A stretch of DNA of 64,000 bases, taken from assembly GCA_965277025.1 (NCBI GenBank), contig OZ255706.1, forward strand, positions 3,782,001 to 3,846,000. Reading direction: 5' to 3'. Below, one piece after another: positions 18,918-28,016 of the stretch. The position numbers were made by a program, and so were the translations under genes. Numbering within the stretch: position 1 is the stretch's first letter; the number at the start of each line of letters is the position of its first letter. Source of the DNA: Methylomarinum sp965277025. GTDB lineage: Bacteria > Pseudomonadota > Gammaproteobacteria > Methylococcales > Methylomonadaceae. The notes under the pieces were generated by a model. That model searched no databases, had not been told where the DNA came from, and was given only the letters and a program-made list of their open reading frames with translations.

Positions 18918-20138
18918 TTACCCCGGTTGTGTTATATAACCGAATTTTATCAGCGCTCTGATCCAGCGTGGTGCATTGCGTTTGACAGCCACTTCTTCGT
19001 AGTCGATGGCCGAATCCCGGAAATACTCGCCGCGACTAATCATGAAGTAACATGTCCGCAAAAGTTTGTGAGCCAGCGCAATGATGGCGCGTTGGTGACC
19101 TCGCCTAATCGCCAGTGATGTATATTTTGCCTGGAAAACCGATCGGGTTCGGCTGGCGGCATGGGCGCATTCGCAAAGCAGGCGACGCACATATGGGTTT
19201 CCTTTTCGCGTTCGTCCTGATTTGCGTTTGCCGGCAGACTCGTTGTTGCCGGGGCATATGCCCACCCATGACGCCAGCCAATCCGCACTGCCAAAGACAG
19301 TCATATCCGTTCCGATCTCAACAAGTAGCATGGCTGCTCCAATCAAATCAACACCGGGAATAGTCTGGAGCAATTGCAAAACCGTTTTCTCCTTCTCCAG
19401 TCCGGCCAGCAGTTGTGCATCGAATCTGGCTATGCGTGCTTCCAAATCCTGAATATGCGGCATCAGTTCATTCAGTACGAAGCGATGGTGCTCGCTCAAC
19501 TCACCTTGCAGCGCCTCCAGTATATCGGCGCGCGGCGCTTTGAGACGATTGCTGGCCAGCTTCAACACATCATGCGCAGGCTGTCCTTCAATCAGCGCGT
19601 TAACCATGGCGCGCGCGGATTGCCCATGTACATCGCTGACCACCACGCCAAGCCGGATGCCGCCGTCGGTTAATACCTTGTGCAGTCTGTTCTTCTCAGC
19701 AGACAGCATCGACACCAACTTCTGTCGTTGACGTGAAATCAGGCGTAACTGCCGCATCTTTTCCGGTGGCACGAATGAACCGCGCAGCAGTCCGGCACGG
19801 GAAAGCATCGCCAGCCATTGCGCGTCGCCGATGTCCGTCTTGCGTCCCGGCACATTCTTCACATGCCGGGCATTGACGACCCTGGCGTAAATACCCACAT
19901 GTTCCAAAGCTGCATATGGGCTTTTCCAGTAGATGCCGGTGCTTTCCATCACCACCTCATCCGGTGCGACAGACTGCACCCAATCAGCTAATGCACGTCG
20001 ATCACGTTTGAATGCGCCAAACTGCCGATGCTCTGTCTGAATACCACCCTCGGCCTGTTCAACCATGGCGCAGGCGCTAATCTGCTTTTGGTGAACATCC
20101 AACCCGATGACTCGCTTGTGTATTGCAGTGAGTTCCAT
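18918..20138 (-). CDS. IS110-family DEDD transposase
   Basis: 406 residues. The N-terminal RuvC-like DEDD domain shows VIGLDVHQKQ, VMESTGIYW and GRKTDIGDAQWLA. A coiled middle region follows, then the C-terminal Transposase_20 domain with TIPGVDLIGAAMLLVEIG and the Ser-containing NNESAGKRKSGRTRKGN. A strong AGGAGG ribosome site lies just upstream of the ATG. It appears intact. Members use a non-coding RNA from the same element to choose target and donor. Confidence 0.95.
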   Translation of the reverse strand: MELTAIHKRVIGLDVHQKQISACAMVEQAEGGIQTEHRQFGAFKRDRRALADWVQSVAPDEVVMESTGIYWKSPYAALEHVGIYARVVNARHVKNVPGRKTDIGDAQWLAMLSRAGLLRGSFVPPEKMRQLRLISRQRQKLVSMLSAEKNRLHKVLTDGGIRLGVVVSDVHGQSARAMVNALIEGQPAHDVLKLASNRLKAPRADILEALQGELSEHHRFVLNELMPHIQDLEARIARFDAQLLAGLEKEKTVLQLLQTIPGVDLIGAAMLLVEIGTDMTVFGSADWLASWVGICPGNNESAGKRKSGRTRKGNPYVRRLLCECAHAASRTRSVFQAKYTSLAIRRGHQRAIIALAHKLLRTCYFMISRGEYFRDSAIDYEEVAVKRNAPRWIRALIKFGYITQPG

Positions 20139-20398
20139 TTTTTCCTCCTTTACTCTATGATTGAGCCTGGAAGGTGGCGGTTGCCTGGATGATCTGCCTG
20201 AGGGCGATGTAAATCGTCAACGGTCCTTTTAACATTCGCTCTTAAAGAAGCAATCCGGGGTTCGAGTCATCCATGGCAGGCTACGTTAGCAGTCGGGCTC
20301 TAAGGCTCCAAAGTAAAGCGCAGTCTTTAACCGCCATCTTCCACAAGGAACTCTACAACATTTCATCATGCGGGGTGGCAATTCTTGCGATGATCGTT
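20139..20398 (-). ncRNA. Candidate bridge-RNA region of the IS110 element
   Basis: A 260-bp non-coding leader lies between the element end and the transposase ATG, far longer than the 3' end. In the IS110 group this position encodes the bridge RNA. The minus strand contains CTTAGAG (complement of 20298-20304), identical to the target sequence just beyond the insertion point (AAACTTAGAGAG). That match is a weak candidate for a target guide. The RNA itself is not proven from sequence. Confidence 0.45.
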
Positions 20399-21023
20399 AG
20401 CCAGAATTTCGTCATTTTCCACAAATTCTGCAATTGTTTGTTTGCCCATGACATGCCCGACTGAATTGATGGATTCAACCATGGCCCGGTCGACTTCATC
20501 TTCCAGTATGTCTTTGACAAACAAACCATCAATTTTAAGATAATCCACTGGCAGGTTTTTCAAGTAAGCAAATGATGACAAACCGCTGCCAAAATCATCC
20601 AGCGAAAAACGGCAGCCTTTCTCCCGTAAGGCCTCGATAAATTTACGCGCATAGCCTAAATGACTGATCGCGGCAGTTTCTGTAATCTCGAAACAGATTT
20701 TTTGCCGGGGAATTTGCCAATCCTGAAATTGCTGATCGATAAATGGCAACATGGTTTCATCCGACAAAGACAAGCCGGACAGATTGACCGAACATTGTGA
20801 CAATTCCGCCAAAAACCGGGGGTGTCCCGCCAGCCAGGCAAACAGATGGGCAATCACCCACTGATCCAATGCCACCGCCAGGTTGTAACGTTCCGCCACA
20901 GGCAGAAATGCGCCAGGTGGAATAATATTCCCATTCGCATCCTGATAACGTATCAGTGTTTCAAAATGCTTGCCTTCTTTTCTGCCACAAGCCGGCACAA
21001 TCAATTGGCCATATAATTGAAAG
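20399..21023 (-). pseudogene. Middle segment of the split GGDEF-EAL gene (EAL domain)
   Basis: Encodes most of an EAL phosphodiesterase domain: LYGQLIVPACGRKEGKHFETLIRYQD, EITETAAISHLGYA, FSLDDFGSGLSSFAYLKNLPVDYLKIDG, AEFVENDEILA. It lacks its start because an ISL3 element lies at 21024, and its end because of the IS110 at 20398. The conserved ExLxR is retained as ETLIR, and the DDFGSG loop and second lysine (LKIDG) are intact. Positions 21016-21023 (ATTGAAAG) are one copy of the ISL3 target duplication. Confidence 0.93.
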
Positions 21024-21146
21024 GGCTCTTTTGAAAATCAAGTGGGTAAGCAATTTGCATTGTAACTACTCAGCTAGAAGTTACGCATTGACAGGCAATG
21101 TTAAACTATGGGTAACTACTCAGCGTATTTTACCAAAAGCATCAGG

Positions 21147-22559
21147 TCACTGAGTAAATTCCGGTAATTTCCCCTTAAATACCAGTACCAACGCTTCAGA
21201 GGCACTGACATGATGTTTACGACAAGTGGATAGATATCCCCGAATACGGCAGAAGGTGATGGCACCCTGCTCACTCCTGAAACACCCCGATATTTTTTGC
21301 TGCACCTTGGTCATGCGGATATCATTCTCACCGGGATTATTAGTAAATGGCACATCTATTTCTCTCATAAAGCGTAAGACATCATCCGGGTAATTGATCA
21401 GCCGTTCCAGTAAGTTTCTGGATTTACTGCGCTTGAGGCGCCCACGTTTGGGTTTACCGGGCAACGGGGTTGGTGGCGGACATTCAATTTGTGCTTTCTC
21501 TAATAAATCTCGATATCGTCGTCGATAACAGGCCGCTTTTCTTGCTTCAAGCTTCCCCCCTGCATCATCGACGACCTGATTGATCTTTTTTAACCGGGTT
21601 TCCATTTCTTTGGCCCACTGCTGTCCATCCTGCTCCCGGGCACGGGTCAGTTCACGCAGATGATGCGCATTGCACAAGGCATGAGTGAAGGGGGACTTGT
21701 AGTAAGGCTTCCAGTGATCGTGGCATAAAATGCCATGAAAGTCAGGCAGGATGCCAATGACATCCATCGCTTCCTTGCCCCGTTTTACATGGGGAAAATA
21801 ATGTGTCCATAAATCATTAGAAGCACAATGCAACCAGTACCTGGCGCCATTGATGTTAATGCCCGTTTCATCGGCATGTACAACAGAAGCTGCCGCCAGT
21901 CTTTGCTTGCAAATCGGCTCAAAGGATGCCAGCTTCTCAAAGGCTGGTTGATTGAAATTAACCAGCGAACCTTCACTGATGGGGATCTGTAATTGACCGG
22001 AAAAATAATCCCTGATGCGCTGGCAGGGCAATAATTGGTACTGCGAAAGATACACGGCGTGCGCCTTGAGTTGGTCACCATATTGCACGGCTTTTGTTAC
22101 ACCCTCGGGAAAAGGAGCAACAAACCGACGACCTTGTTCATCGATAAGCCTTTGCGCACGATATTCCGTCACAATCCGTGAAATATCAATATCAAATACC
22201 TGCCGGGTTTCAAGGCCATCTGCCGTGTAGCTTCCGGCTGGCAAGGTACGGCGATCAATCTTGATGGAGATAACGTCATCGGGATCATCGACTTTAACCA
22301 GCGTGGTGCCAATATGCCCTTTCTGTCCACCACCTGGTTTTTTTGATCCAGCCCGTGCTTTCCTTTTACGATCAGGATCACTTGATGGCGGCCTGGAACT
22401 GTTACTGCTGTTAAGTCCGAGCCGATGCATCAAGAGCGTGACCAGCAACAACAATATCTCCAGCGAAGACCGCAGCGCCGGAGATAAATCGGCTTCATCT
22501 TCAATCAGCTGCCGGGCATGGGTAATGGCAGCCTCTACATCAATGGAATCAATCTTCAA
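21147..22559 (-). CDS. IS66-family transposase, inner copy
   Basis: 470 residues from a TTG start: N-terminal coiled region and zinc-binding area (NSSNSSRPPSSDPDRKRK, GGQKGHIGTTL), DDE core (VVHADETGININGARYWLH, CHDHWKPYYKSPFTHALCNAHHLREL) and the C-terminal NNPGENDIRMTKVQQKISGCFRS. It differs from the outer copy at only a few positions (for example YWLH versus YRLH, RIRDYFSGQ versus RIKDYFSDQ). Uninterrupted. Confidence 0.95.
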   Translation of the reverse strand: MKIDSIDVEAAITHARQLIEDEADLSPALRSSLEILLLLVTLLMHRLGLNSSNSSRPPSSDPDRKRKARAGSKKPGGGQKGHIGTTLVKVDDPDDVISIKIDRRTLPAGSYTADGLETRQVFDIDISRIVTEYRAQRLIDEQGRRFVAPFPEGVTKAVQYGDQLKAHAVYLSQYQLLPCQRIRDYFSGQLQIPISEGSLVNFNQPAFEKLASFEPICKQRLAAASVVHADETGININGARYWLHCASNDLWTHYFPHVKRGKEAMDVIGILPDFHGILCHDHWKPYYKSPFTHALCNAHHLRELTRAREQDGQQWAKEMETRLKKINQVVDDAGGKLEARKAACYRRRYRDLLEKAQIECPPPTPLPGKPKRGRLKRSKSRNLLERLINYPDDVLRFMREIDVPFTNNPGENDIRMTKVQQKISGCFRSEQGAITFCRIRGYLSTCRKHHVSASEALVLVFKGKLPEFTQ

Positions 22560-22800
22560 TGAAACGGCCTGTGGGTTTAAGTACAGGACTCTTGTCTCAT
22601 GGCTTTTGAAATACGAATTTTTGCCTCTGTGTTGCCCGTCATCGTATTTTAGAAATGCACGGCAGCAGGGCTATCGGGCATTGCTTATAAGGCAACACGC
22701 CTCAACTAACGCAGGCTAATACAGTAAACCTCTTGCGCCAGGTGTTGCCGTTAGAAAATCAAAAATAACGCTAAAATCGTGTCAAGCAGTTTTTTACTTA

Positions 22801-23904
22801 CTGATGTTACGCGGTCTTGAATTGTTGCAATTCAGCAAAAGCCTGCCGAATAGCCTTGATATATAATTTAGCCTTCAAAGCAAAATGATTGGTTTGGTGT
22901 TTTATTTTGAGACACTCCAGTTTAAAGACCGCCATAATGGCCATAAAAATATGATTGTTTTGTGTTGTTGGGGTACGAGTAGGCGACTTTGCCAACCCGG
23001 CATTGGATTTCAATGATTTATGAAATTCTTCGACTTTCCAGCGTTTCTGATAGATTGCCGCAACCTTTTTACCCGTTAATGTTAAATCACTGCACACCAG
23101 ATTAACGGTTGCCGTACTGCCGTCTTTGTTTGTAAAGATTCGCCGGACAATCAGGACTTCATGTGGGTAGCCTTTTAGCCAGCCGCGTACTGCTTGTTTA
23201 TCCTCTAATGCAATGTCACTGACACGGGTAAATTTTCCTTGTTTCTTGTCGTCTACGCTCAACGCCACCAAACGATTATCCTTTAAAGCCCCAATGAAAT
23301 GTTTGTCTTTGTCAACAATAAACTCCAGATTCTCTTTAGCCGTAAACCAGCTATCCATCAACACATAGCGAAATTGAAGCCGATTGTTCAAACACTGTTG
23401 AATCATCGCACGCATCAGCTCATTTTTGGTCACCGTAGCCATTCGTTTAACCTGCTTTGTTTTGATATCACAAAACTGAATCGGTTTTTTGACCACTTCA
23501 AAGGCTACGGGTATCGAAACATTGCCCGTATGATACAAGGCATTCAATAGATTGATGCCTTTGACTGACCGCCCCTGGCAATGGTCATAATGCCAACAAA
23601 TGACTTCATTCTCGTCTGTCCATTGCTTCTCCTGGATTGTATCGTCAAAAATCAAACACCCTGATTCTTCTTCAATCTTCCGGACTGTTCGTTTAACCTC
23701 CAGCCAGAGGTCTTTTGATGTGTACGTCCTGGACGATAAAAAACGCGTGATACTATCATGGCTAACTTCTCCATCTAACATTGACGACAAACCCGTCGCC
23801 GTCGCATAGCTCGTATTGCTGATTAAATAGTCTGTGTACAGGTCTAATTTCTCTTTGTTCATCCTCAAATTTTATCAATTATCCGGCGTAGCGCGTAACA
23901 TCAG
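22801..23904 (-). mobile_element. 1104-bp IS4/IS701-like element, copy 1 (fifth level)
   Basis: Ends CTGATGTTACGCG (22801) and its inverse (ending 23904). Flanking TTACTTA at 22794-22800 and 23905-23911 is a 7-bp direct repeat in the 5' non-coding end of the inner IS66. A second copy of exactly the same length is at 54986-56089. Confidence 0.93.
22807..23862 (-). CDS. IS4/IS701-like DDE transposase, copy 1
   Basis: 351 residues from the ATG at 23862 (MNKEKLDLY). DDE features: LIFDDTIQEKQWTDEN, YVLMDSWFTAKENLEF, and YQKRWKVEEFHKSLKSNAGLAKSPTRT with the glutamate. Intact. It differs from the copy at 55028-56083 by only a few residues (for example SSRTY/SSRAY and VDKDKH/VDKEKH). Family assignment between IS4 and IS701 is uncertain. 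Confidence 0.92.
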   Translation of the reverse strand: MNKEKLDLYTDYLISNTSYATATGLSSMLDGEVSHDSITRFLSSRTYTSKDLWLEVKRTVRKIEEESGCLIFDDTIQEKQWTDENEVICWHYDHCQGRSVKGINLLNALYHTGNVSIPVAFEVVKKPIQFCDIKTKQVKRMATVTKNELMRAMIQQCLNNRLQFRYVLMDSWFTAKENLEFIVDKDKHFIGALKDNRLVALSVDDKKQGKFTRVSDIALEDKQAVRGWLKGYPHEVLIVRRIFTNKDGSTATVNLVCSDLTLTGKKVAAIYQKRWKVEEFHKSLKSNAGLAKSPTRTPTTQNNHIFMAIMAVFKLECLKIKHQTNHFALKAKLYIKAIRQAFAELQQFKTA

Positions 23905-23933
23905 TTACTTATTTACGCTGAGTAGTTACAACT

Positions 23934-25023
23934 ATGGGTTTAAAAAATCCCAAAGTCAATGCAAGGCAAACCTTGATAAGAGAAATAACACGCCCCTCAA
24001 CAGCCTGCTGTACATTACCCATGTATATTGGTTTTTTATTAAGTGAGCCGAAACAAGCTGGTTGTCGACGATTAGGAGAAGTCATGTCAATATCACATGA
24101 TAGCGTAAATCGATTTCTAAATCGGGAGCATTACACTGGGCGAGATTTATACAATGAAGCCAGCGCAAGCCTGAATTTAAAGGGCGGAACCTTGAGTGTT
24201 GACGATAGTGTTCTTGATAAACCTTATAGCCAATATATGGCATATGTCAGTTATTTTTGGTCGGGAAAACATCATGGAGCAGTCAAGGGAATCAATCTTG
24301 TCACGTTGTACTACACAGACATTCAAGGAAAACACCAACCACTGAATTTCCGGGTGGTCGATAAGGCGGAAGGAAAGACAAAAAATGACTATTTTCAAGA
24401 CATGCTGACCGAAGTATTAGCTTGGGGACTAGAACCTGGTTTTGTAACAGGAGATAGCTGGTACAGTTGCGTGGATAATCTTAAATTGATAAGAAATCAT
24501 CAGACAGGATTATTCTTTGCAGTGGAAGGTAATCGATTAGTCTCTGTTGAAAAAGGTTCATGGGTTCAAGTCAGGCAATTAGAAATCCCGGAAGACGGCT
24601 TAATGGTTTGGCTCAAAAATTTTGGGTATGTGAAATTATTTCGGACGACCTTGAAAGAACAAGTTCGCCATTACATAAGTTCACTACCTGATGAAGAAAA
24701 AACCGCTGTTTTTGACAAGAAAGCATTTACCGAACAACATGATAGGCATGCATTGGCAGATTGAGCAATATCATCGGGCAATAAAGCAGGTGTGTAATAT
24801 TGAGCGGTTCCAGGTTCGCAATAAAAGAGCAATAAATAATCATATTTTTTCTGCAATTTGTGGCTTTGTTCAATTACAAAAATTGAGCTTTGCAGACGTG
24901 ATTAATAATTGCTATAGCGTACAGCGGAATTTATTCAACGATGTTATGGCTTCGTTTATCGACACCTTTATGCCAAATATGAATCATTTAAACCCAAAAT
25001 TTCGATCTGTTGTCAATGCGTAA
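23934..25023 (+). pseudogene. Transposase of the 17-bp-repeat element, 4-bp frameshift
   Basis: DDE transposase with SVDDSVLDKPYSQ, VTGDSWYSCVDNLKLI, and a downstream YHRAIKQVCNIERFQVRNKRA block. The frame breaks near 24749: this copy reads GGCATGCATTGGC where the fragment at 62418-62762 reads GGCATTGGC. A 4-bp GCAT duplication therefore shifts HDRHWQIEQYH out of frame, and translation ends at HDRHALAD. Its start region was also displaced from the element end by the inner IS66. Probably inactive. Confidence 0.9.
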
Positions 25024-25273
25024 CTTCTAAATAAGTAAAAAAACTGCTTGACACGATTTTAGCGTTATTTTTGATTTTCTAACGGCAACACCTGGCGCAA
25101 GAGGTTTACTGTATTAGCCTGCGTTAGTTGAGGCGTGTTGCCTTATAAGCAATGCCCGATAGCCCTGCTGCCGTGCATTTCTAAAATACGATGACGGGCA
25201 ACACAGAGGCAAAAATTCGTATTTCAAAAGCCATGAGACAAGAGTCCTGTACTTAAACCCACAGGCCGTTTCA

Positions 25274-26686
25274 TTGAAGATTGATTCCATTGATGTAGAG
25301 GCTGCCATTACCCATGCCCGGCAGCTGATTGAAGATGAAGCCGATTTATCTCCGGCGCTGCGGTCTTCGCTGGAGATATTGTTGTTGCTGGTCACGCTCT
25401 TGATGCATCGGCTCGGACTTAACAGCAGTAACAGTTCCAGGCCGCCATCAAGTGATCCTGATCGTAAAAGGAAAGCACGGGCTGGATCAAAAAAACCAGG
25501 TGGTGGACAGAAAGGGCATATTGGTACCACGCTGGTTAAAGTCGATGATCCCGATGACGTTATCTCCATCAAGATTGATCGCCGTACCTTGCCAGCCGGA
25601 AGCTACACGGCAGATGGCTTTGAAACCCGGCAGGTATTTGATATTGATATTTCACGGATTGTGACGGAATATCGTGCGCAAAGGCTTATCGATGAACAAG
25701 GTCGTCGGTTTGTTGCTCCTTTTCCCGAGGGCGTAACAAAAGCCGTGCAATATGGTGACCAACTCAAGGCGCACGCCGTGTATCTTTCGCAGTACCAATT
25801 ATTGCCCTGCCAGCGCATCAAGGATTATTTTTCCGATCAATTACAGATCCCCATCAGTGAAGGTTCGCTGGTTAATTTCAATCAACCAGCCTTTGAGAAG
25901 CTGGCATCCTTTGAGCCGATTTGCAAGCAAAGACTGGCGGCAGCTTCTGTTGTACATGCCGATGAAACGGGCATTAACATCAATGGCGCCAGGTACCGGT
26001 TGCATTGTGCTTCTAATGATTTATGGACACATTATTTTCCCCATGTAAAACGGGGCAAGGAAGCGATGGATGTCATTGGCATCCTGCCTGACTTTCATGG
26101 CATTTTATGCCACGATCACTGGAAGCCTTACTACAAGTCCCCCTTCACTCATGCCTTGTGCAATGCGCATCATCTGCGTGAACTGACCCGTGCCCGGGAG
26201 CAGGATGGACAGCAGTGGGCCAAAGAAATGGAAACCCGGTTAAAAAAGATCAATCAGGTCGTCGATGATGCAGGGGGGAAGCTTGAAGCAAGAAAAGCGG
26301 CCTGTTATCGACGACGATATCGAGATTTATTAGAGAAAGCACAAATTGAATGTCCGCCACCAACCCCGTTGCCCGGTAAACCCAAACGTGGGCGCCTCAA
26401 GCGCAGTAAATCCAGAAACTTACTGGAACGGCTGATCAATTACCCGGATGATGTCTTACGCTTTATGAGAGAAATAGATGTGCCATTTACTAATAATCCC
26501 GGTGAGAATGATATCCGCATGACCAGGGTGCAGCAAAAAATATCGGGGTGTTTCAGGAGTGAGCAGGGTGCCATCACCTTCTGCCGTATTCGGGGATATC
26601 TATCCACTTGTCGTAAACATCATGTCAGTGCCTCTGAAGCGTTGGTACTGGTATTTAAGGGGAAATTACCGGAATTTACTCAGTGA
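25274..26686 (+). CDS. IS66-family transposase, outer copy
   Basis: 470 residues from a TTG start, nearly identical to the copy at 21147-22559 and with the same DDE and zinc-binding motifs. The coding region is whole, but the element's left terminus is separated from it by the 4-kb nested insertion. Together with the inner copy it forms a long inverted repeat around the central elements. Confidence 0.95.
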   Translation: MKIDSIDVEAAITHARQLIEDEADLSPALRSSLEILLLLVTLLMHRLGLNSSNSSRPPSSDPDRKRKARAGSKKPGGGQKGHIGTTLVKVDDPDDVISIKIDRRTLPAGSYTADGFETRQVFDIDISRIVTEYRAQRLIDEQGRRFVAPFPEGVTKAVQYGDQLKAHAVYLSQYQLLPCQRIKDYFSDQLQIPISEGSLVNFNQPAFEKLASFEPICKQRLAAASVVHADETGININGARYRLHCASNDLWTHYFPHVKRGKEAMDVIGILPDFHGILCHDHWKPYYKSPFTHALCNAHHLRELTRAREQDGQQWAKEMETRLKKINQVVDDAGGKLEARKAACYRRRYRDLLEKAQIECPPPTPLPGKPKRGRLKRSKSRNLLERLINYPDDVLRFMREIDVPFTNNPGENDIRMTRVQQKISGCFRSEQGAITFCRIRGYLSTCRKHHVSASEALVLVFKGKLPEFTQ

Positions 26687-26717
26687 CCTGATGCTTTTGG
26701 TAAAATACGCTGAGTAG

Positions 26718-28016
26718 TTACTTTGCATTTATTTTAGAAAAATCTAATTTACCCGTCAGTAAATAGGCAATTGTTTTGAAATGCTGGATTTTATACCCTC
26801 TTGCTTTTCTTTTTGCCGCTTGTAAAATTGAATTGAGACCTTCTAAAATACCATTATTTATTTGACTCTTTTTCCAACTCAAAATACCCACCCAATGTTT
26901 CTTAATAGTCTTCGCCACCTTGACAACAGGAGCCAGTTGACTGTGAGTCGCCCGGTAATACCAGTTATTCAGTAAGCCTTCAAATTCTTCGTTGGTTTCA
27001 GCTTGATATACCTGTTGAAATGCTTCTCGAATATACATAGCACGGATTGATTTTAAATTAAGTTTTGCCAGGCTTAATTCATCTTTAGTATCTTTTTGTT
27101 TTTTTGTTAAATTAGCACTGTTTTTTAAGAAGATATACCGATTCCCTTTGAGTTCTGCCGTGTAACGTCCTTCTTCTCTGCGAACCTGGTCAACGGCTTC
27201 ATTAATAAGCTTGATGATGTGAAATTTATCAAAGGTGATTTCTGCCTCAGGAAGGTTTTCTTTAACTCCTTTAATGAAGGCATGGGACATGTCACAACTC
27301 ACCTGTTTAATGGCTTTCCTATCACCTTTTTTAGCTTCTAAATCTTCAACAAAATCAACGACGGTTTTATTATCTTTGCCTGCACTGATATGCACGGTTC
27401 TTTTTTCTTCCAAATCAACAAACAGGGTGATGTATTCATGCCCTTTAGCGATAGATGTTTCATCCATGCCTATGATACTCAGATCACTGAAATCTTCGTC
27501 TTTCTTTGCGAGCTCAATATAAGTATCCAATACACGCCACATCTTATGATCAGAGACGCCTGTTAACTGACTGACATTATGAACAGGCATCGCTTTACAT
27601 AATTGTATTAACAGAGCTTCAAACAGCAGCGTGAACCCTGAAACCTTTCCTTCCCATGGCGCAGGTATCAGCCGAACCTTTCCATCATCCCGTTTAATTC
27701 CTGGCACGCGGGCATGCAAATGACATTCATATTCAAAGAAGTTTAAATGTTGCCACGTTTTTTTTACAGTATCATAAGCTTTATACCTTTTTGCAGTATC
27801 TGAAGTCCCATCAGGGTCAACAAATGCACTGCCTTTCTTGAAGTCTATGTATATATCAAGCCGTTTTTTATCTGCATTAAAATCAATCGATTTAATCAGC
27901 CAGGGGCATGGATGTGGAGAGCTTGTTGAAATAATTCTGTTATCATGAAAAATAGGCTTGGTAGCTGTTAAGTTCAGTAGATTATAATTTACCCATTCAT
28001 TTTTCAAAAGAGCCAT
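26718..28016 (-). CDS. ISL3-family transposase, ends altered by insertions
   Basis: 432 residues. DDE_Tnp_ISL3 features: SIIGMDETSIAKGHEYITLFVDLEEK, VSCDMSHAFIKGVKENLPEAEITFDKFHIIKL, and ILEGLNSILQAAKRKARGYK. The annotated ATG at 28016 uses two bases of the target duplication, so the native start is probably the TTG at 28007. At the other end the IS66 insertion supplied a new stop: the original end read NANCLPT-stop (continuing at 21053) and now reads NAK-stop. The loss of a few residues may be tolerated. Confidence 0.9.
   Translation of the reverse strand: MALLKNEWVNYNLLNLTATKPIFHDNRIISTSSPHPCPWLIKSIDFNADKKRLDIYIDFKKGSAFVDPDGTSDTAKRYKAYDTVKKTWQHLNFFEYECHLHARVPGIKRDDGKVRLIPAPWEGKVSGFTLLFEALLIQLCKAMPVHNVSQLTGVSDHKMWRVLDTYIELAKKDEDFSDLSIIGMDETSIAKGHEYITLFVDLEEKRTVHISAGKDNKTVVDFVEDLEAKKGDRKAIKQVSCDMSHAFIKGVKENLPEAEITFDKFHIIKLINEAVDQVRREEGRYTAELKGNRYIFLKNSANLTKKQKDTKDELSLAKLNLKSIRAMYIREAFQQVYQAETNEEFEGLLNNWYYRATHSQLAPVVKVAKTIKKHWVGILSWKKSQINNGILEGLNSILQAAKRKARGYKIQHFKTIAYLLTGKLDFSKINAK

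Larger units (their letters stand above)
18834..20398 (-). mobile_element. IS110-family element inserted in the EAL domain gene
   Basis: Boundaries (about 1565 bp) are set by the two halves of the EAL coding sequence that it separates. It has no obvious terminal inverted repeats or target duplication, as expected for IS110. It contains one intact transposase, an 84-bp 3' non-coding end and a 260-bp 5' non-coding end. The exact core dinucleotide cannot be fixed because 1-2 bases are ambiguous at the joints. Confidence 0.9.
21112..23929 (-). mobile_element. IS66-type element, inner copy (fourth level)
   Basis: Runs from GTAACTACTCAGCG at 21112 to its inverse ending at 23929. It has the 8-bp duplication AACTATGG at 21104-21111 and 23930-23937, which lies in the left end of the 17-bp-repeat element. 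Subtracting the nested 1104-bp element and its 7-bp duplication gives 1707 bp. It is inverted relative to the outer copy. Confidence 0.94.
21077..25027 (+). mobile_element. DDE element with 17-bp inverted repeats (third level)
   Basis: GAAGTTACGCATTGACA begins at 21077 and its exact inverse ends at 25027. TA flanks both ends (21075-21076 and 25028-25029), either as target duplication or as part of the ends. It sits in the left end of the outer IS66 and is itself split by the inner IS66. Net length is 1125 bp. Family is tentative (IS701/IS4-like). A fragment with the same right end lies at 62416-62769. Confidence 0.9.
21062..26721 (+). mobile_element. IS66-type element, outer copy (second level)
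   Basis: GTAACTACTCAGC begins at 21062 and its inverse ends at 26721. The 8-bp duplication TTTGCATT lies at 21054-21061 and 26722-26729, as expected for IS66. The element is interrupted 15 bp from its left end by the element at 21077-25027. Without that insert and its TA it is 1707 bp, exactly the length of the inner copy at 21112-23929. It carries a single transposase gene and none of the accessory tnpA/tnpB genes. Confidence 0.93.
21024..28014 (-). mobile_element. ISL3-family element, itself carrying four nested elements
   Basis: Ends are GGCTCTTTTGAAAA at 21024 and its inverted copy ending at 28014. ATTGAAAG at 21016-21023 and 28015-28022 is a perfect 8-bp target duplication, the size known for ISL3. 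Removing the inner insertion (21062-26721 plus one 8-bp duplication) leaves 1323 bp, a normal ISL3 length. It splits the GGDEF-EAL gene; deleting it restores SFQ-LYGQLIV in frame. Confidence 0.94.

Noticed and set aside
21147..26686. Two inverted IS66 copies read as a composite transposon
   Set aside because: Their separate 8-bp duplications and differing depths show that one copy lies inside an element that lies inside the other, so they did not arrive as one composite unit.
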